A stretch of 64,000 nt of DNA from contig OW799237.1 in the NCBI GenBank assembly GCA_941918925.1, positions 69,557,626 to 69,621,625 of the forward strand. The letters run 5' to 3'. The notes beneath the pieces are model-generated. The model ran no database searches and had not been told where the DNA came from. It saw nothing but the letters and a program-made list of their open reading frames with translations. Shown piece after piece: positions 36,263-47,748 of this stretch. This stretch comes from Phyto melanocephala (taxonomy: Eukaryota; Arthropoda; Insecta; Diptera; Rhinophoridae). Position numbers and translations under genes: made by a program. Within the stretch, counting starts at the first letter, position 1; every line of letters begins with the position of its first letter.

Positions 36263-39200
36263 ATGTCCACACCTCGTAGTTCATTTCGTCGAAAAGAGAA
36301 ACCACCCTTACAACGTTTTAAGGATCATTTTCGTAAATTTACGGCGTTTATGTTCAGTAATGTGGGCATTATATTGCTGGTCATACTGTATACAATTGGT
36401 GGCGCCTTCATATTTCAAGCTATAGAAATTTTCGAATATGAAATAACCAAAGACATTGTGCCCGAAAAGTATGGCCTACTAACGCGTAATTTTACCGCCG
36501 AGTGTTTGGAGCGTATATGGCAAGAGACATCGCAGAATATAGGATTTTATGATGTCAAAACGTATAAGAGAAGGTGAGAAGAAATTTTAAAAAGAAATTT
36601 TGGAAAAATTTATTGAAAAATTTCTTTAGAGTAAAAAATTATTTTCTATAAGAGAACTTATCACAAATAGAGTAGCCTTGCTCTTTGCAAAAGTAAAAGG
36701 AATATATATGTACATGCATATTTATTTTTTATAGAAAAATTTATAGTTATTTTCTATCTATATATATAAAAATCAATGTGTGTTTGTATGTTTATATGTT
36801 TGTATGTTTGTTTGTGCTTTATAGACGGTTAAACGGCTGGCCCGATTTCCTTGAAATTTTCACAGAATCTTTCTGTATGACTGGAAGGAACTATAGGCTA
36901 TACTTTGGTTTGAAATTGTAAGTGGGCGGGGTGCCACTCCCTATTAAAGAATAAGTGTTAAATGTAATATATCACGAAAGTTAATGCAGCTAGAGTCTTC
37001 AAATTTAGTACGGTAAACTTTGACATCCACACGAAAATTTGGGTAAAAAATGGGCGTACTTGCAATAGTAGGCGTGGCCACATGAATTAAATACTAAAAT
37101 TCGTATATTTGGAAAACTATATCGATTAGAGTAGTAAAATTTTGCAAAAGCAACTTTGACACCCAAATGAACATTTAGGCAAGAAATGGGTGCATTATCA
37201 ATAGTGGGCGTTGCACCTACCATATGAATTAAATACTAAAATTCGTATATCTGGAAAACGATATCGATTAGAGTACTAAAATTTAACAAAATCAATTTTT
37301 GATATTCAAATAAACATTTATGGAAAAAATGGGTGCATTAACAATAGTGGGCGTGGCACCTGCCATATGAATTAAATACTAAAATTTGGGGGGGCGAAGC
37401 ATACCGGGTATTAGCTAGTTTATTATATTAGTAGGATGGATAGTAAGGGAATATTTAGAAAACCTTTGTATAGGAAATTGTCTCTAAATAAAAATTGTAT
37501 TATAAATTGCATTAATTTTGAATTATAGAAATAAACAATTATTTTTTTTAACAAATTTTAATTTTATAAAACTTTCAAAAACTATTTTAATCTTTTTCAG
37601 AGTTAACGAAATCTTACTGGAGTTTCAAAGATCGGTAGTACACAATCATCTAGTGGGCCAAGACATTAACAAGCAGTGGAGCTTTTCTGGGGCATTTTTA
37701 TATTCCTTAACGGTTATAACGACCATAGGTATTCTAGAATTACGACTATACGATTAATTTAACTGTAATAATATCCGGTTTATTGCGGTTTAGGTTACGG
37801 CAACATTTCACCACGTTCGGATTGGGGTAAATTGGTTACTATAGTTTATGCCATTATAGGCATGCCATTGTTTCTATTATATCTGTCTAATATTGGTGAT
37901 GTTTTGGCGAAATCTTTTAAATGGATATATTCGAAAGTTTGTCTTTGCCGCATATGTCCGGGTGTGGCGAGAAGACGATTGATACGAGAACGTCGTAAGA
38001 TTAAACAAATGATGATGAGCAAAGCTGTAAGTATAGAAATATTTTGATAGTTTTAATACCCTTAACCTGTTATGTGATACCAAATTTCAAGCTGTAGCTT
38101 TGGAAATTATTCCTGAACAATAACAAGTTAATTAATTAAGTCCTTGACGGCCGCCATTTGAAAATGTCTTACAATAAACTCATATATGGATCAAATCTAG
38201 TAATTGGTATGAAATGAAAGTGCTTGATTACAGTAAAATAGAAAAAGTTAAAATTAAAGATGTCATCGTAAATAAAATGGCGGATATATAAGTTAAATAT
38301 AGTAATTACGGCTCCGTCCCCTTCAACCCACTCAGTATTGGTATGAAATGAAAAGGCTTGACCAGTAGATTACAGTAAACTATGAAAAAGTGTAACATTT
38401 AATTTGACTTTATAAATATCAATGAAAGGGCTTGACTGGTGTAATACAGTTGTTAGCTATGCAAAAATTCAAAATTAAAGATGACGTTTTCAATATTAGG
38501 TCTGTCTGCGTACACATATTTTGCATCATTTTATGCAAAATGTTACAAAATCTTGCAAAATGTTGTCTGCGTACTCAAAATCTCTTGCAGCGAGAGAGCA
38601 AAAAAGAAAATTTTTTGACAGTTGGAAGTTGAGAACTTGCAAAATGTTGTTGGAGAAATTTCTTCTTGCAAGATTTTGCAACTAGTTTGAACAGCTGTTT
38701 TTCTTTACTAATTATGAAAAAATTTTTGTGAAACGAAAATAAAAATTGAAATTTAACAATGGCAGAGGTAAGTAGTTAGAATTGTGCTGATTTTTAACGT
38801 TTATAAAATATTATAATAAACAACATTTTACCGTAATGTAAGTGGATTGGAGATGGCAGAACAGGTAAAATTATCATTTTTTAATTTACCGCGAGAATTC
38901 ACTTTCGCGTACACATATGCTAAAACTCTTTTGCTTTGTAATTTCAATTGTTTACACACCGATCAGCTGTTTTCTTGCAAAATTTTACTGGATACTGTCT
39001 GCGTACTTTTTGATATATTTTTAGCCGCCAGAGTAAAATTGGTCTTACTCTCACAAAAAAATTTACTGAGTATTTGCTACTGGAAAAGTACGCAGACAGA
39101 CCTATTATACCTATGTACATACATGATGGTGAATGGTATAACAAAATTCGGCTCGACCGAATATAGAATTCTTACTGTTTTTACCTTTCACTATGGGTGA

Positions 39201-42200
39201 CAAGGAGGTTTGGAATTTCGTATATAAATATTTTTTTGACATGAGACAGCGGTGTCAGAAGTTTTTTTTAGAAAAATCTTCATTTGTTAAAATAAAATCT
39301 TAATTAAAAAATATACTTATTTTTTTTTTTAATTGTTACATGTGTAATACAAAAATAATAATTTATGTTAATTCTTAAAAATTAGCAATATTTTTACTCT
39401 TAATTTCATAATTATGAGATCAAATATGTATACTCCTGGTAAAAGATAATGTCAGGACTAATTTTATAAATTGTAATACTGTGAAGGTTTTAGATTAAAA
39501 CAAAAAAATAATAATATCAATTTTAATATTATAGTCCGGACATTGTTAAAGTTTGCAGATGAACTGGGCAAGCATATAAAATTTAATTCAAATTTCGACA
39601 ACGTTGATAAAACTAGTTAACCATCTGCTCTATCAATTTGTAAAATTATGTTTAAAAAGTCTTTCACAGCAAAAATGTCTAAATTTAGAAAACATTTAAT
39701 AAAGTCTATGTAACGAAACTCTCTTACTTCGTCATCTAAATTTTGAACCTCACTGCCATCAATTATAGGTTCGTTTGAGAACTCACAAATTTGTACGAAT
39801 TTGTACAAATTCTTACTGCATTTTACGAAATTGCGTTCGTTTACACAAATTTTTAGTAAATGAGAGCACAAATAGAGAGCGAAAAGTGACAGTTCTTGAC
39901 TGAGTATTTGCAAATTTTTACAACAGAAATTTCTTGCTGTAAGATTTAGCAAAACCAAAAAACATATGATTCAAAAGGTAAACAAACAAACGTGGGCAAA
40001 CAAAAAGTATACAATTTGTGAAAAAAATATTAAAAAAAGGAAATTCCAAACAAAAGTGCAAAATATTATTAAATTTAAATTGTTTGTGAAATAAAGTTAG
40101 TTAACAATGTCTACAGATGAAAGAATGGAACTGCCTGAATCTGGCGCAGGTATACATACTTAAATACATATTTGCAAATATGTATGTATGTACATAGTTC
40201 CCATTAAACTTTATTTATTTGCCATCAGCTGTTGCTTCAATCTTACGAATTTTTACAAATGTCTGTTCGAGTACTTTTTTGAACAAATTCTCTTTTTGAG
40301 AGTAAAATTTTCAATTTACTAAATAATTACTCATTTACTACAAAGTGCAGTAAAAGTTCTCGAACGAACCTTATATTCGAAACAAGTAACACCCAATTTA
40401 CATGATGAATTTTATGACGTCCAATTTTTTTAATTCCCTTTTGAAGTTGTTACCAAAAACTTGTCAAATTTATACGATGGTTTTTTTTTGACGTCTAATT
40501 TCTTATTTGTATTGTAGACTATTGAATTTATATTTTTATTATTTTTGATTTTCTTTATTTTGAATGTCGAAAAAACTTATAACTGCTTAATATTTTTTTT
40601 ATCAATCAAGAAGCACAATCCAGTTGATGAGAATATAAAAATAAAACGTAACAGAAAGAACAGAAAAAAGTGTAAAGCGAATTGTCAAAAAAAAACCATG
40701 AAAACAGAAACCATGTCTATTTTTCTACCCCCCTTTCTTCTCTACACCGCTTGCTACCAAACAAAAAATGACGTCCAAAATTGGACGTCATAAAAATCAT
40801 CATGTAAACCTACTGTAAGAGTGCTATATTCGGCCGTGCTGAATCTTTATTCTCTTCACAACGTGTAGTCATGCTATAACAATTGTTTTTATCACCATTC
40901 ATCTCATATAAAATACGTACATATAAAAAACATCCCAAATTAAAGTTATAAATTGAGTTTACGTATGTGTTTCAAAAAAAATAATAAAAAAATAAATAAT
41001 ATACAAAATAAAAAATAAAATTGTTTTGGCTCTGCTGGGATTCGATGCCACGTTTACTCTAACCAGTATACCACGTTTGTATGTATGCATATTGTTGTTG
41101 TGAAAAAAAATTACGAGGTGGTCGTGGTTTTTTGCTCATATCTCAGTTGTTTATGTACCGATTTTTTCTGATTTTCAATACCGATCTACTCCCGAATATT
41201 TCTGATATTTTAATACCTCACCCGTGATTTCGGGGGCTTCAAAAAGTTGATTTCAACATACACACGGACAGACTGGCAGAGCTTAATCGATTCCCCTATT
41301 CATAAGCTTTCAGAAAATATATACTTTATGGGGTCGGAAATGAAAATTGTAGAAATTTCACACGGAATGACAAACCTATATATACCCTTTTTCACTGTGT
41401 GAAGGGTTTAAAAAGTATTAGTAGGCCAGCTATTATAAACTTCTTGTTAACAACGTTTATCAATAGTGAAATTCACTACGATTTTAGTATTCAGTAACGT
41501 ATTTGAACGACAGTTGTTATTGTTATTTAAGTGACAAAAGTTTAACTATATACTTGATCCGAAAACAACTTGTTAGTCTCGGCTATGACGCGACTACCTG
41601 TAGACACTTTTTATGACAAAAATGACACTTTAATAAATAAAGTGCTTAATTGATAACTGAACTTAAAAAAAAAAATAATTATAATGCAATTCTTGACTGA
41701 GCGAAAAAATCTCGAAACTTGCATATACATTCAGTAGTATATACAATTTGATACATAGCACTATTAATTGTTACTCTTTTTTCAGTTGGCTGATATGGAA
41801 GAATCAAGACGAAGTAAATATGATTCCTGTACTAGCAGTAGCAATACTTCGGACAGTGCTACCAGTTACTACACCGATGAGACTGACAGTTCTTCCACCT
41901 CTTCCAAAAGTGTTGAAAGTATCAACGGCTTGGACATGTTGGATCTATTTGATGATGAGGATGATTCGGATATTGAACGGGAGATTAAGGGTAGTACAGA
42001 TGAGATCACAGTACCGCTGACTGTGTGCATCTTTATAATGATAAGGTGAGTTGGATTTTGGAATCTTTAATACATCAGTTAGACTTGACTTTATTTTTTT
42101 TCGAGGCTTTTTACATGGAAATAATTTAAAAGCTGATTTATTACTCTTATTAAAGTTACATTTTATGGGGTGCTCTGCTATTTGGCCAATGGGAATCTTG

Positions 42201-42587
42201 GGGATACTTGGATGGTAGTTACTTCTGTTTTATATCCTTAAGCAGTATTGGTTTTGGTGATCTAGTGCCGGGAGATCGTGTGGTAGATATTTTGCCTTTG
42301 AAATTTTGCAAGAAGTCAATTACAAACCATTTTTTCTTCTATGCATTTCAGATAACTGCTGACAAAGACAAAGTAGAAATGAGCTTTATTTTATGTGCCG
42401 TTTATCTTTTACTGGGCATGGCTTTAATTGCTATGTGTTTCAATTTAATGCAGGTTGGTATTGGTAAATATGTTTATATTAACGGATTTATTGTACAATA
42501 TATTGCAAATTGTAGGAACAAGTTATACACAATATACGAGCCTTTAAAAGAGCTTTTAAAGCATGCTTCCGTTGTAAGAAAAGATGA
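36263..42587 (+). CDS. Two-pore-domain (K2P/TWIK-type) potassium channel, complete
   Basis: Forms a dimeric background K+ leak channel in the plasma membrane. Seven coding exons (36263-36573, 37601-37728, 37794-38026, 41786-42045, 42156-42282, 42352-42453, 42516-42587) join with GT-AG introns and matching phases to exactly 410 codons plus TGA. Order: basic N-terminus; TM1 about 30-55; extracellular cap with Cys81 and glycosylation site NFT (76-78); pore 1 filter TIGYG (145-149, split by the 65-bp intron 2); TM2 about 160-182; a Ser/Asp-rich cytoplasmic loop (about 225-300); TM3 about 302-321; pore 2 filter SIGFG (341-345); TM4 about 363-383; basic tail CFRCKKR. Both filters are intact. The open frame running past 42282 and 42453 is intron read-through; true splicing restores FNLMQ-EQVIHNIRAFKRAF. 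It resembles fly TWIK-like channels such as sandman, but I cannot fix the orthologue. Intron 1 holds a Helitron and intron 3 (3.8 kb) several elements. Confidence 0.9.
36757..37418 (+). mobile_element. Non-autonomous Helitron in intron 1 of the K2P gene
   Basis: Starts TCTATATATATAAAAATCAA directly after an A and ends with hairpin ATACCGGGTAT, then TAGCTAG followed by T. These are the canonical Helitron ends (5' TC, 3' CTAG, insertion between A and T). The body has three related modules with GTGGGCG (near 36926, 37062 and 37206) and AACGATATCGATTAGAGTA. No Rep/helicase coding sequence. Confidence 0.75.
38048..39172 (+). repeat. DINE-like repeat in K2P intron 3, split by a TIR element
   Basis: Head TTTTAATACCCTTAACCTGT at 38050, body modules with GGCCGCCATTT and AAAGGGCTTGACTGG, then tail GATGGTGAATGGTATAACAA, the hairpin ATTCGGCTCGACCGAAT and ATAGAATTCTTACTG. 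The sequence is interrupted by the element at 38498-39103, which therefore inserted later. Confidence 0.6.
38498..39103 (+). mobile_element. TIR element with start-codon exon, family 1 copy 2
   Basis: A 606-bp inverted copy of 1105-1744, with the same AGGTCTGTCTGCGTAC ends and ATT duplication. On the plus strand, the channel gene's strand, AACAATGGCAGAG is followed at once by GTAAGTAG (donor at 38768). A second ATGGCAGAACAG with GTAAAA lies at about 38853. No transposase. Confidence 0.62.
39767..40371 (+). mobile_element. TIR element with start-codon exon, family 2 copy 1
   Basis: A 605-bp element with inverted ends AGGTTCGTTTGAG and AGGTTCGTTCGAG, and TAT on both sides. An ATG at 40107 starts MSTDERMELPESGA, ending at a GTATAC donor (40150). 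Related to family 1 by end sequence, 3-bp duplication, the AACAGCTGAT motif and the position of the ATG/donor unit. Confidence 0.62.
40399..40808. mobile_element. Approximately 410-bp MITE inside a DINE tail
   Basis: Inverted ends TTTACATGATGAATTTTATG (left) and, reversed from the right, TTTACATGATGATTTTTATG, both continuing ACGTCCAATTTT. The element splits the expected AACAAGTAAGAGTGC of the DINE tail just after AAGTA. TA or GTA flanks both sides; outermost bases are uncertain by up to about 10 nt. No valid coding frame. Confidence 0.5.
40815..41412 (-). repeat. DINE-like repeat, subfamily B short form, in K2P intron 3
   Basis: Tail TAAGAGTGCTATATTCGGCC, hairpin TTCGGCCGTGCTGAA, and reversed head ACATACACACGGACAGACTG, CATAAGCTTTCAG, TATATACTTTATGGGGTCGG, then TATATATACCCTTTTTCACT. 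It is the same short form as 57950-58427. Confidence 0.6.
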
Positions 42588-42841
42588 AAATAAGAAGAAG
42601 AGTTTTACTTTTCATGCCACACTATGTGTTCCAGTGAAACGAATGAATACGAGAGACATTAATGTATGATTTTAAAAGTAAACATTTAAAATATTTTTAA
42701 AGTGATTTATTAATATGATAGTTGAACTAAGTATTGTTTAAGTTTAAATTAATTATATGTAGCTAATTGTTATTAGATATAGGTATATATTTCTTAACTA
42801 CTTATAAGCAAACATACATACGTACGTTTATCTTATGGGCA

Positions 42842-42942
42842 AATAAAAATGTTGCCCCATTCAGGCAGTTGATTTTTTAATTGCAAACAACCAATTCCCA
42901 AATATGTACTTTTAACGAACGAAGAAACTATTTACAAATAAA
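42842..42942 (+). terminator. Poly(A) signals of the potassium channel gene
   Basis: AATAAA occurs at 42842-42847 and 42937-42942, 255 and 350 nt after the TGA. Either could end the transcript before the retrotransposon fragment that starts near 43030. Confidence 0.4.
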
Positions 42943-43029
42943 GTGTATGGCGTTTCCACTATTTTTAAGCTTGCGACGATCAGTATGATTACTTAAATAA
43001 TAAAATACAATTGATACATACATAGATAT

Positions 43030-43870
43030 ATGTAGGGGGATACCAGAGCAGACCTCTTCCACAAACGGGTCCCCTTTCGACTCCTATCATTTCCCAGAGA
43101 TTACGAGGCTATCCCCGACCTCACTGAGTCCCTTGCCATCCCAGACTTTTCTGACTTCACATTGTAGATTGATGATTATTTACAATCCTTATCACAGAGT
43201 CCTTTGTAATTGCCAGCATCTGCCCGAGACTTATTTCCCCCATAGCACATCCAACGTGTGCCTGCCGGTGATACTAAGTCTACTGCCAGCCATTGTCGGA
43301 CATTCGCATACTACATGCGCCGCTGTCTCAGCAGTCTTAAGGCACATTCTGCAAGCATCATCCTTCACAACCTTAATCCCGTGCAGATGATATATGAAGT
43401 TGCCGTGCCCTGTGATCAAAGCAGTTATCCAGCTCCTTGACTGCATTCTCTCCAAGGGGCCTTTCGAACACCATACGTGACTGTCTACATGTGGTTGTTT
43501 CCATCCACCTTCTTAGGTTCATAGATTCCACCTAAGGTCCTACACTTCGCCCGCACCATCCCATCCCCTAGAGCAATTCTAGGTTCCGATCCACAAAATG
43601 TCACAGCAGCTCCCCTTTTCGCAAGTTCGTCTGCCGCCTCATTCCCATCTATGCCAACATGTCCTTTAACCCACATTAGCGTTACCTCATTCACAAAGGC
43701 ACACCTATTGAGCTTCAAAATACATTCGAGCACCAGTTTCGAGTTCACATCCGAACGCTGCACGCATTTATCAAAGATAGATATGTATTTACTAAGTAAA
43801 GGATGAGTGAAGCACTGGCAGGGTAACGTTTTATATAACAGTGTGAGCCTTATATACAAAAACATTTGTG
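43030..43870 (-). mobile_element. 3' fragment of a non-LTR retrotransposon, second copy
   Basis: On the minus strand one frame (43865-43485) contains SKLVLECILKLNRC and VTLMWVKGHVGIDGNEAADE then LAKRGA, the end of an RNase H domain. After a frame change near 43485 it continues RSWITALITGHGNFIYHLHG and CRMCLKTAETAAHVVCECP, the C-terminal zinc-knuckle-like motif, and stops at 43231. The rest to about 43030 is 3' UTR. It is GC-richer than its surroundings, 5'-truncated, and a different family from the copy at 29101, since the two agree only at motif level. Confidence 0.75.
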
Positions 43871-44083
43871 TTCAATAAACAATATTTAAACTTTTAGTGT
43901 GATTAAAGGATGATGTGGCTAGTTTTGTTATTCTTGTAAAATTTAACTTAGTAGATGGCCCATTTTCAAAGTGTTTCAAGCAAGAAAAACGTTACTCTGG
44001 TTGGTGTAACAGAGAGTCTGCGAATTGTCATCACTACATGTTCTTGTAGCCTGACCTAACTTAGAGAATTTGTTTGTCATATT

Positions 44084-44669
44084 AGGTTCGTTCGAGTACT
44101 TTTACTGCACTTTGTAGTAAATGAGTAATTATTAAGTAAATTGAAAATTTTACTCTCAAAAAGAGAATTTGTCCAAAAAAGTACTCGAACAGACATTTGT
44201 AAAAATTCGTAAGATTGAAGCAACAGCTGATGGCAAACAAATATCGTGTTGTTTAATGGGAACTATGTACATACATATGTTCAAATATGTATTTAAGTAT
44301 GTATACCTGCGCCAGATTCAGGCAGTTCCATTTTTTCATCTGTAGACATTGTTAACTAACTTTATATCACAAACAATTTAAATTTAATAATATTTTGCAC
44401 TTTTGTTTGGATTTTTCTTTTTTTTAATATTTTTTCACAAATTGTATACTTTTTGTTTGCTTACTTTTGTTTGTTTACCTTTTGAATCATATGTTTTTTG
44501 GTTTTGCTAAATCTTACTGCCAGAAATTTCTGTAGTAAAAATTTGCAAATACTCAGTCAAGAACTGTCACTTTTCGCTCTCTATTTGTGCTCTCATTAAC
44601 TAAAAATTTGTGTAAACGAACGAAATTTCGTAAAATGCAGTACAAATTTGTGAGTTCTCGAACGAACCT
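44084..44669 (-). mobile_element. TIR element with start-codon exon, family 2 copy 2
   Basis: A 586-bp element with AGGTTCGTTCGAG inverted ends and ATT on both sides, inverted relative to 39767-40371. On the minus strand it keeps MSTDEKMELPESGA followed by the GTATAC donor, with one conservative change (Arg to Lys) from copy 1. Confidence 0.62.
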
Positions 44670-45898
44670 ATTGACAACTTAATTAAAAAAGAAAATTTCT
44701 CTGTAATAAGTAATTCGATAAATTGATCTTTAAAAAAAAATTGTCAAATTTTATAGAATAAAAAAATAATATAAAACCGATTGAAAAAAAGTTCATGATC
44801 ATTGCTAGTGATTATAATTAAAACCTAAGAAAAACTATAATACAAATACATTGCACACTTTTAGTTGTCTGAGAGGCGACTCAAATTTCGTACAACCTTG
44901 TGAAACTTAACCATTTTTAATTGAAATTTTTTTATGGCTTTACCAATTTAAAATATATAAATTTTACATAAAAGCAGAATAACTTTGTAAATATTAAAGA
45001 AAATAGAAGAAAAAAGATTCAATTGAGTTGAGAATGACAAAATTCTCATAAAAGTTGTGAATCGCAATACGGGTATTTAGTAGTTGCTGCAATCCAACCG
45101 TGAGGTAAACATAGGACGACTACTTAGAAGCAGATGGCAGAACTATCGCACATATAAACCAACCTGTCAATTTAAAGCATAAAAAAATTTTTGTAAATAA
45201 TTTTATTGTAAATATGTTACCCTGGCTTTAGATTATTAAAACAAAATACTATTCTTCTAAAAACATTAAAAATAATTTGTAACATAAATAGCAATTTGGA
45301 TTTAAATATTATTATATCGAAATTAAGTGTGCCGACACTGGAATAATTTTTCAGTATTCTTAAATGTTTACAATTTAATTTAAAAATGTTTTAGGAAGCT
45401 TAACTATAAGTGAAAATGAACTAAAGCCAGAATAATATATTTACAAAAAATTGTCAATAAAAAGTTCGAACAAATTAAAAATAATTTATAATCATTTGTA
45501 AATAATTTTTATTTGCAAAAGTAAGCGTATAAACGTAGTTATAGTCAATAGAATTAAAGCGACTTATACACATAAATATGAAAAAACCTGTTTACAAATT
45601 AACTTTTTTTAAATTAATTTTATATTTATGTTTATTTTATTTCTTTTGTAGTATATATTTATATATATTTACAAAAAAAAAAAAAAAAAAAAAAACGAAA
45701 CTATTCCTTTTTGACCAATTAATTAAAAATAATTCAAATATTATTTTAATTCCACTTCCAAATAATTTTTTCTTTTTTTTTTTTGTTTTAATTATACAAT
45801 ATTTTTTTTTTGTAAAAAAGGTTTATTTTATTATTTTATTATTATTTTATAATCATCAATATATTAATCAAATTAAAGTAAAAAATATGTGTGTCTAA
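44670..45898. other. No gene recognised
   Basis: AT-rich intergenic DNA with a run of about 23 A at 45672-45695. The open frame at 45578-45898 is a low-complexity Phe/Leu/Lys/Ile artefact. Confidence 0.5.
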
Positions 45899-45991
45899 TT
45901 TCTTAAGCTTAAGATCAGTTTTTATAAAATTAATTTATTTAGGATTGAAATAAAACCATTTTTATAAAAAACTGATCTTAAGCTTAAGAAA
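45899..45991. repeat. 93-bp foldback with arms of about 30 bp
   Basis: TTTCTTAAGCTTAAGATCAG then TTTTTATAAAA is followed, after about 28 bp, by its reverse complement ending CTGATCTTAAGCTTAAGAAA. The arms differ only by one extra A. No target duplication was identified. Confidence 0.6.
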
Positions 45992-46565
45992 TAAAACAAC
46001 ATGTTCGTAAAAGAAAGATAAAAGAAATTAACATATTCAAAAAATACATATTTTTAAAATTTTTGTTAAACTAAGATTGTTTTGAAAAGTTCTTAAAAAA
46101 TGTGTTATTGTAAATATACAAAAAAATATCCCTCCAAAATTTAGTAATAAATTTTAATAACTTGTAAATAACATTAATTTAGTATAGTTACTTATAGTTG
46201 ATAGTGAATTAGATTAGTTTTCAATACACTGGCAAATACAAAATATAAATCAAATACAAAATTATAATAATTTATTACAATATTTTTAATTTAAATTGAT
46301 AAGAATGTCACTATCTTTTGTTGATACATATTTAGTGGTGAGTTAGAAAATAGCAGTCTAACTAAGTCATAGTGATGCTAAAATTTTCACTTAAAATAAA
46401 TTCAAACAAACAAAAATCATTTCTGGAAAGCTTAAAGCAGCAGTTGGTTCGTAGAGAAAAACATTTTCAATGTAGCAAAAAGTAGGAGTGGCAAATCGGT
46501 AAAATTTAATATTTTTAGTAGGTTCGTAAGAGTCGATGTCGACAATGGGCATGGCAACACTTATA

Positions 46566-47432
46566 TCTATATATATAAAAGTGAAACTCTGTTTGTGTGT
46601 TAGCCATAAACTCCGAAACTGTAAAACCGATCGGACTCAAACTTTGCCAAGTTGTTGTACTCATACCAGGAAGTGTTTATGGGTGGAAAAAAGTGGGCGG
46701 GGCCACGTACATGAAAAATTAGTTATCATTTTTAGCTACTTGCACTTGACCGATTTTTCTGAAACTTTGCACACATATTGAGCTGTCATGACTTTATAAT
46801 TTCGTGATCAGAAAAGTGGGTAGGGCCACGCCCATAAAAAAGTTATCATTTAGAGGTACTTGCACTGAACCGATTTTTCTGAAACTTTTCACACATATTG
46901 AGCTGTCATGACTTTATAATTTCGTGATAAGAAAAGTGGGCACTGCCACGCCCATAAAAAAAAGTTATAATTTTCAGCTACTTTAACTTTACCGATTTTT
47001 TTTCTAAAGCTTTGAACACACATTTTGAGCTCTCATGATTATACATTTTCGTGATCAGAAAAGTGGGCAGGGCCACGCCCATAAAAAAAGTTATCATTAA
47101 GAGGTACTTGCACTGGACCGATTTTTCTGAAAATTTTCACACATATTGAGCTGTCATGACTTTTTAATTTCGTGATAAGAAAAGTGGGCAGAGCCACGCC
47201 CATAAAAAAAAGGTATAATTTTCAGCTACTTTAACTTTACCGATTTTTCTAAAGTTTTGAACACACATTTTGAGCTCTCATGATTATACATTTTCGTGAT
47301 CAGAAAAGTGGACAGTGCCACGCCCATTGAAAAAGTTATAATTTTTAGCTTTTGGCACTTGATATTCCATTTAAATTCAGAATACAATTTTATTCATTAA
47401 GGGGCGTAGCAACGCGAGCCGGGCTTTTCTAG
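46566..47432 (+). mobile_element. Non-autonomous Helitron, second copy family
   Basis: Starts TCTATATATATAAAAGTGAA after an A; ends GCGAGCCGGGCTTTTCTAG followed by T, with the small hairpin AGCCGGGCT before CTAG. The body holds about five modules of roughly 125 bp, each with AAAGTGGGCAGGGCCACGCC, ACCGATTTTTCTGAAA and GAGCTGTCATGACTTT. No coding sequence. Confidence 0.75.
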
Positions 47433-47485
47433 TGTATATATAAATAAAACTAATCGCATCACATGAAAACAGCGTTTTGGCTGAC

Positions 47486-47531
47486 CTTTTTATACCCTTC
47501 ACACAGTGATGTGTGAAATTTCAAAATTGCA
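47486..47531 (+). repeat. DINE-like head fragment
   Basis: TTTTTATACCCTTCACACAG, then TGATGTGTGAAATTTC: the first part of a subfamily B head. It lies directly beside the Tc1 relic, which may have inserted into it. Confidence 0.45.
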
Positions 47532-47748
47532 ATGGATCAAAGAAAAAAAAACTAACAATTTTGGAAACACGCCATTTAATTATAAGATTACATGAAGAGG
47601 GTAAATCAGTGCGTGAAATAGGTTAAATTATTGATCGATGCCCGTCTACAGTCCATGCTATCATTCAAAGGTATCAGCAAAAGTTTCAAGTAGAAAATAA
47701 AACTCGTATTGGTCAAGGAAAGAAGTTAAATAATCACGATAAGCGGTA
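47532..47748 (+). pseudogene. Tc1-type transposase N-terminus (helix-turn-helix), truncated
   Basis: One continuous frame from ATG reads MDQRKKKLTILETRHLIIRL, then HEEGKSVREIG, a TAA, IIDRCPSTVHAIIQRYQQKF and QVENKTRIGQGKKLNNHDKR. This is the paired-like helix-turn-helix pattern of Tc1/Minos/Bari-type transposases (EGKSxREIAxxxxxSxxTVxxIIxRY, then ENKxRxGRxxKL). A single nonsense codon replaces the residue after REIG. The catalytic domain is absent downstream. Confidence 0.75.

Noticed and set aside
39617..39958. 113-codon open frame on the minus strand in K2P intron 3
   Set aside because: It crosses the boundary of the TIR element at 39767, and no domain is visible.
42208..42669. Continuous 153-codon frame over the end of the K2P gene
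   Set aside because: It runs through two introns. Using the GT/AG sites at 42283/42351 and 42454/42515 gives the expected channel C-terminus and an in-frame total of 410 residues.
45578..45898. 106-codon open frame rich in Phe, Lys and Leu
   Set aside because: Product of poly(T)/poly(A) tracts, not protein-like.
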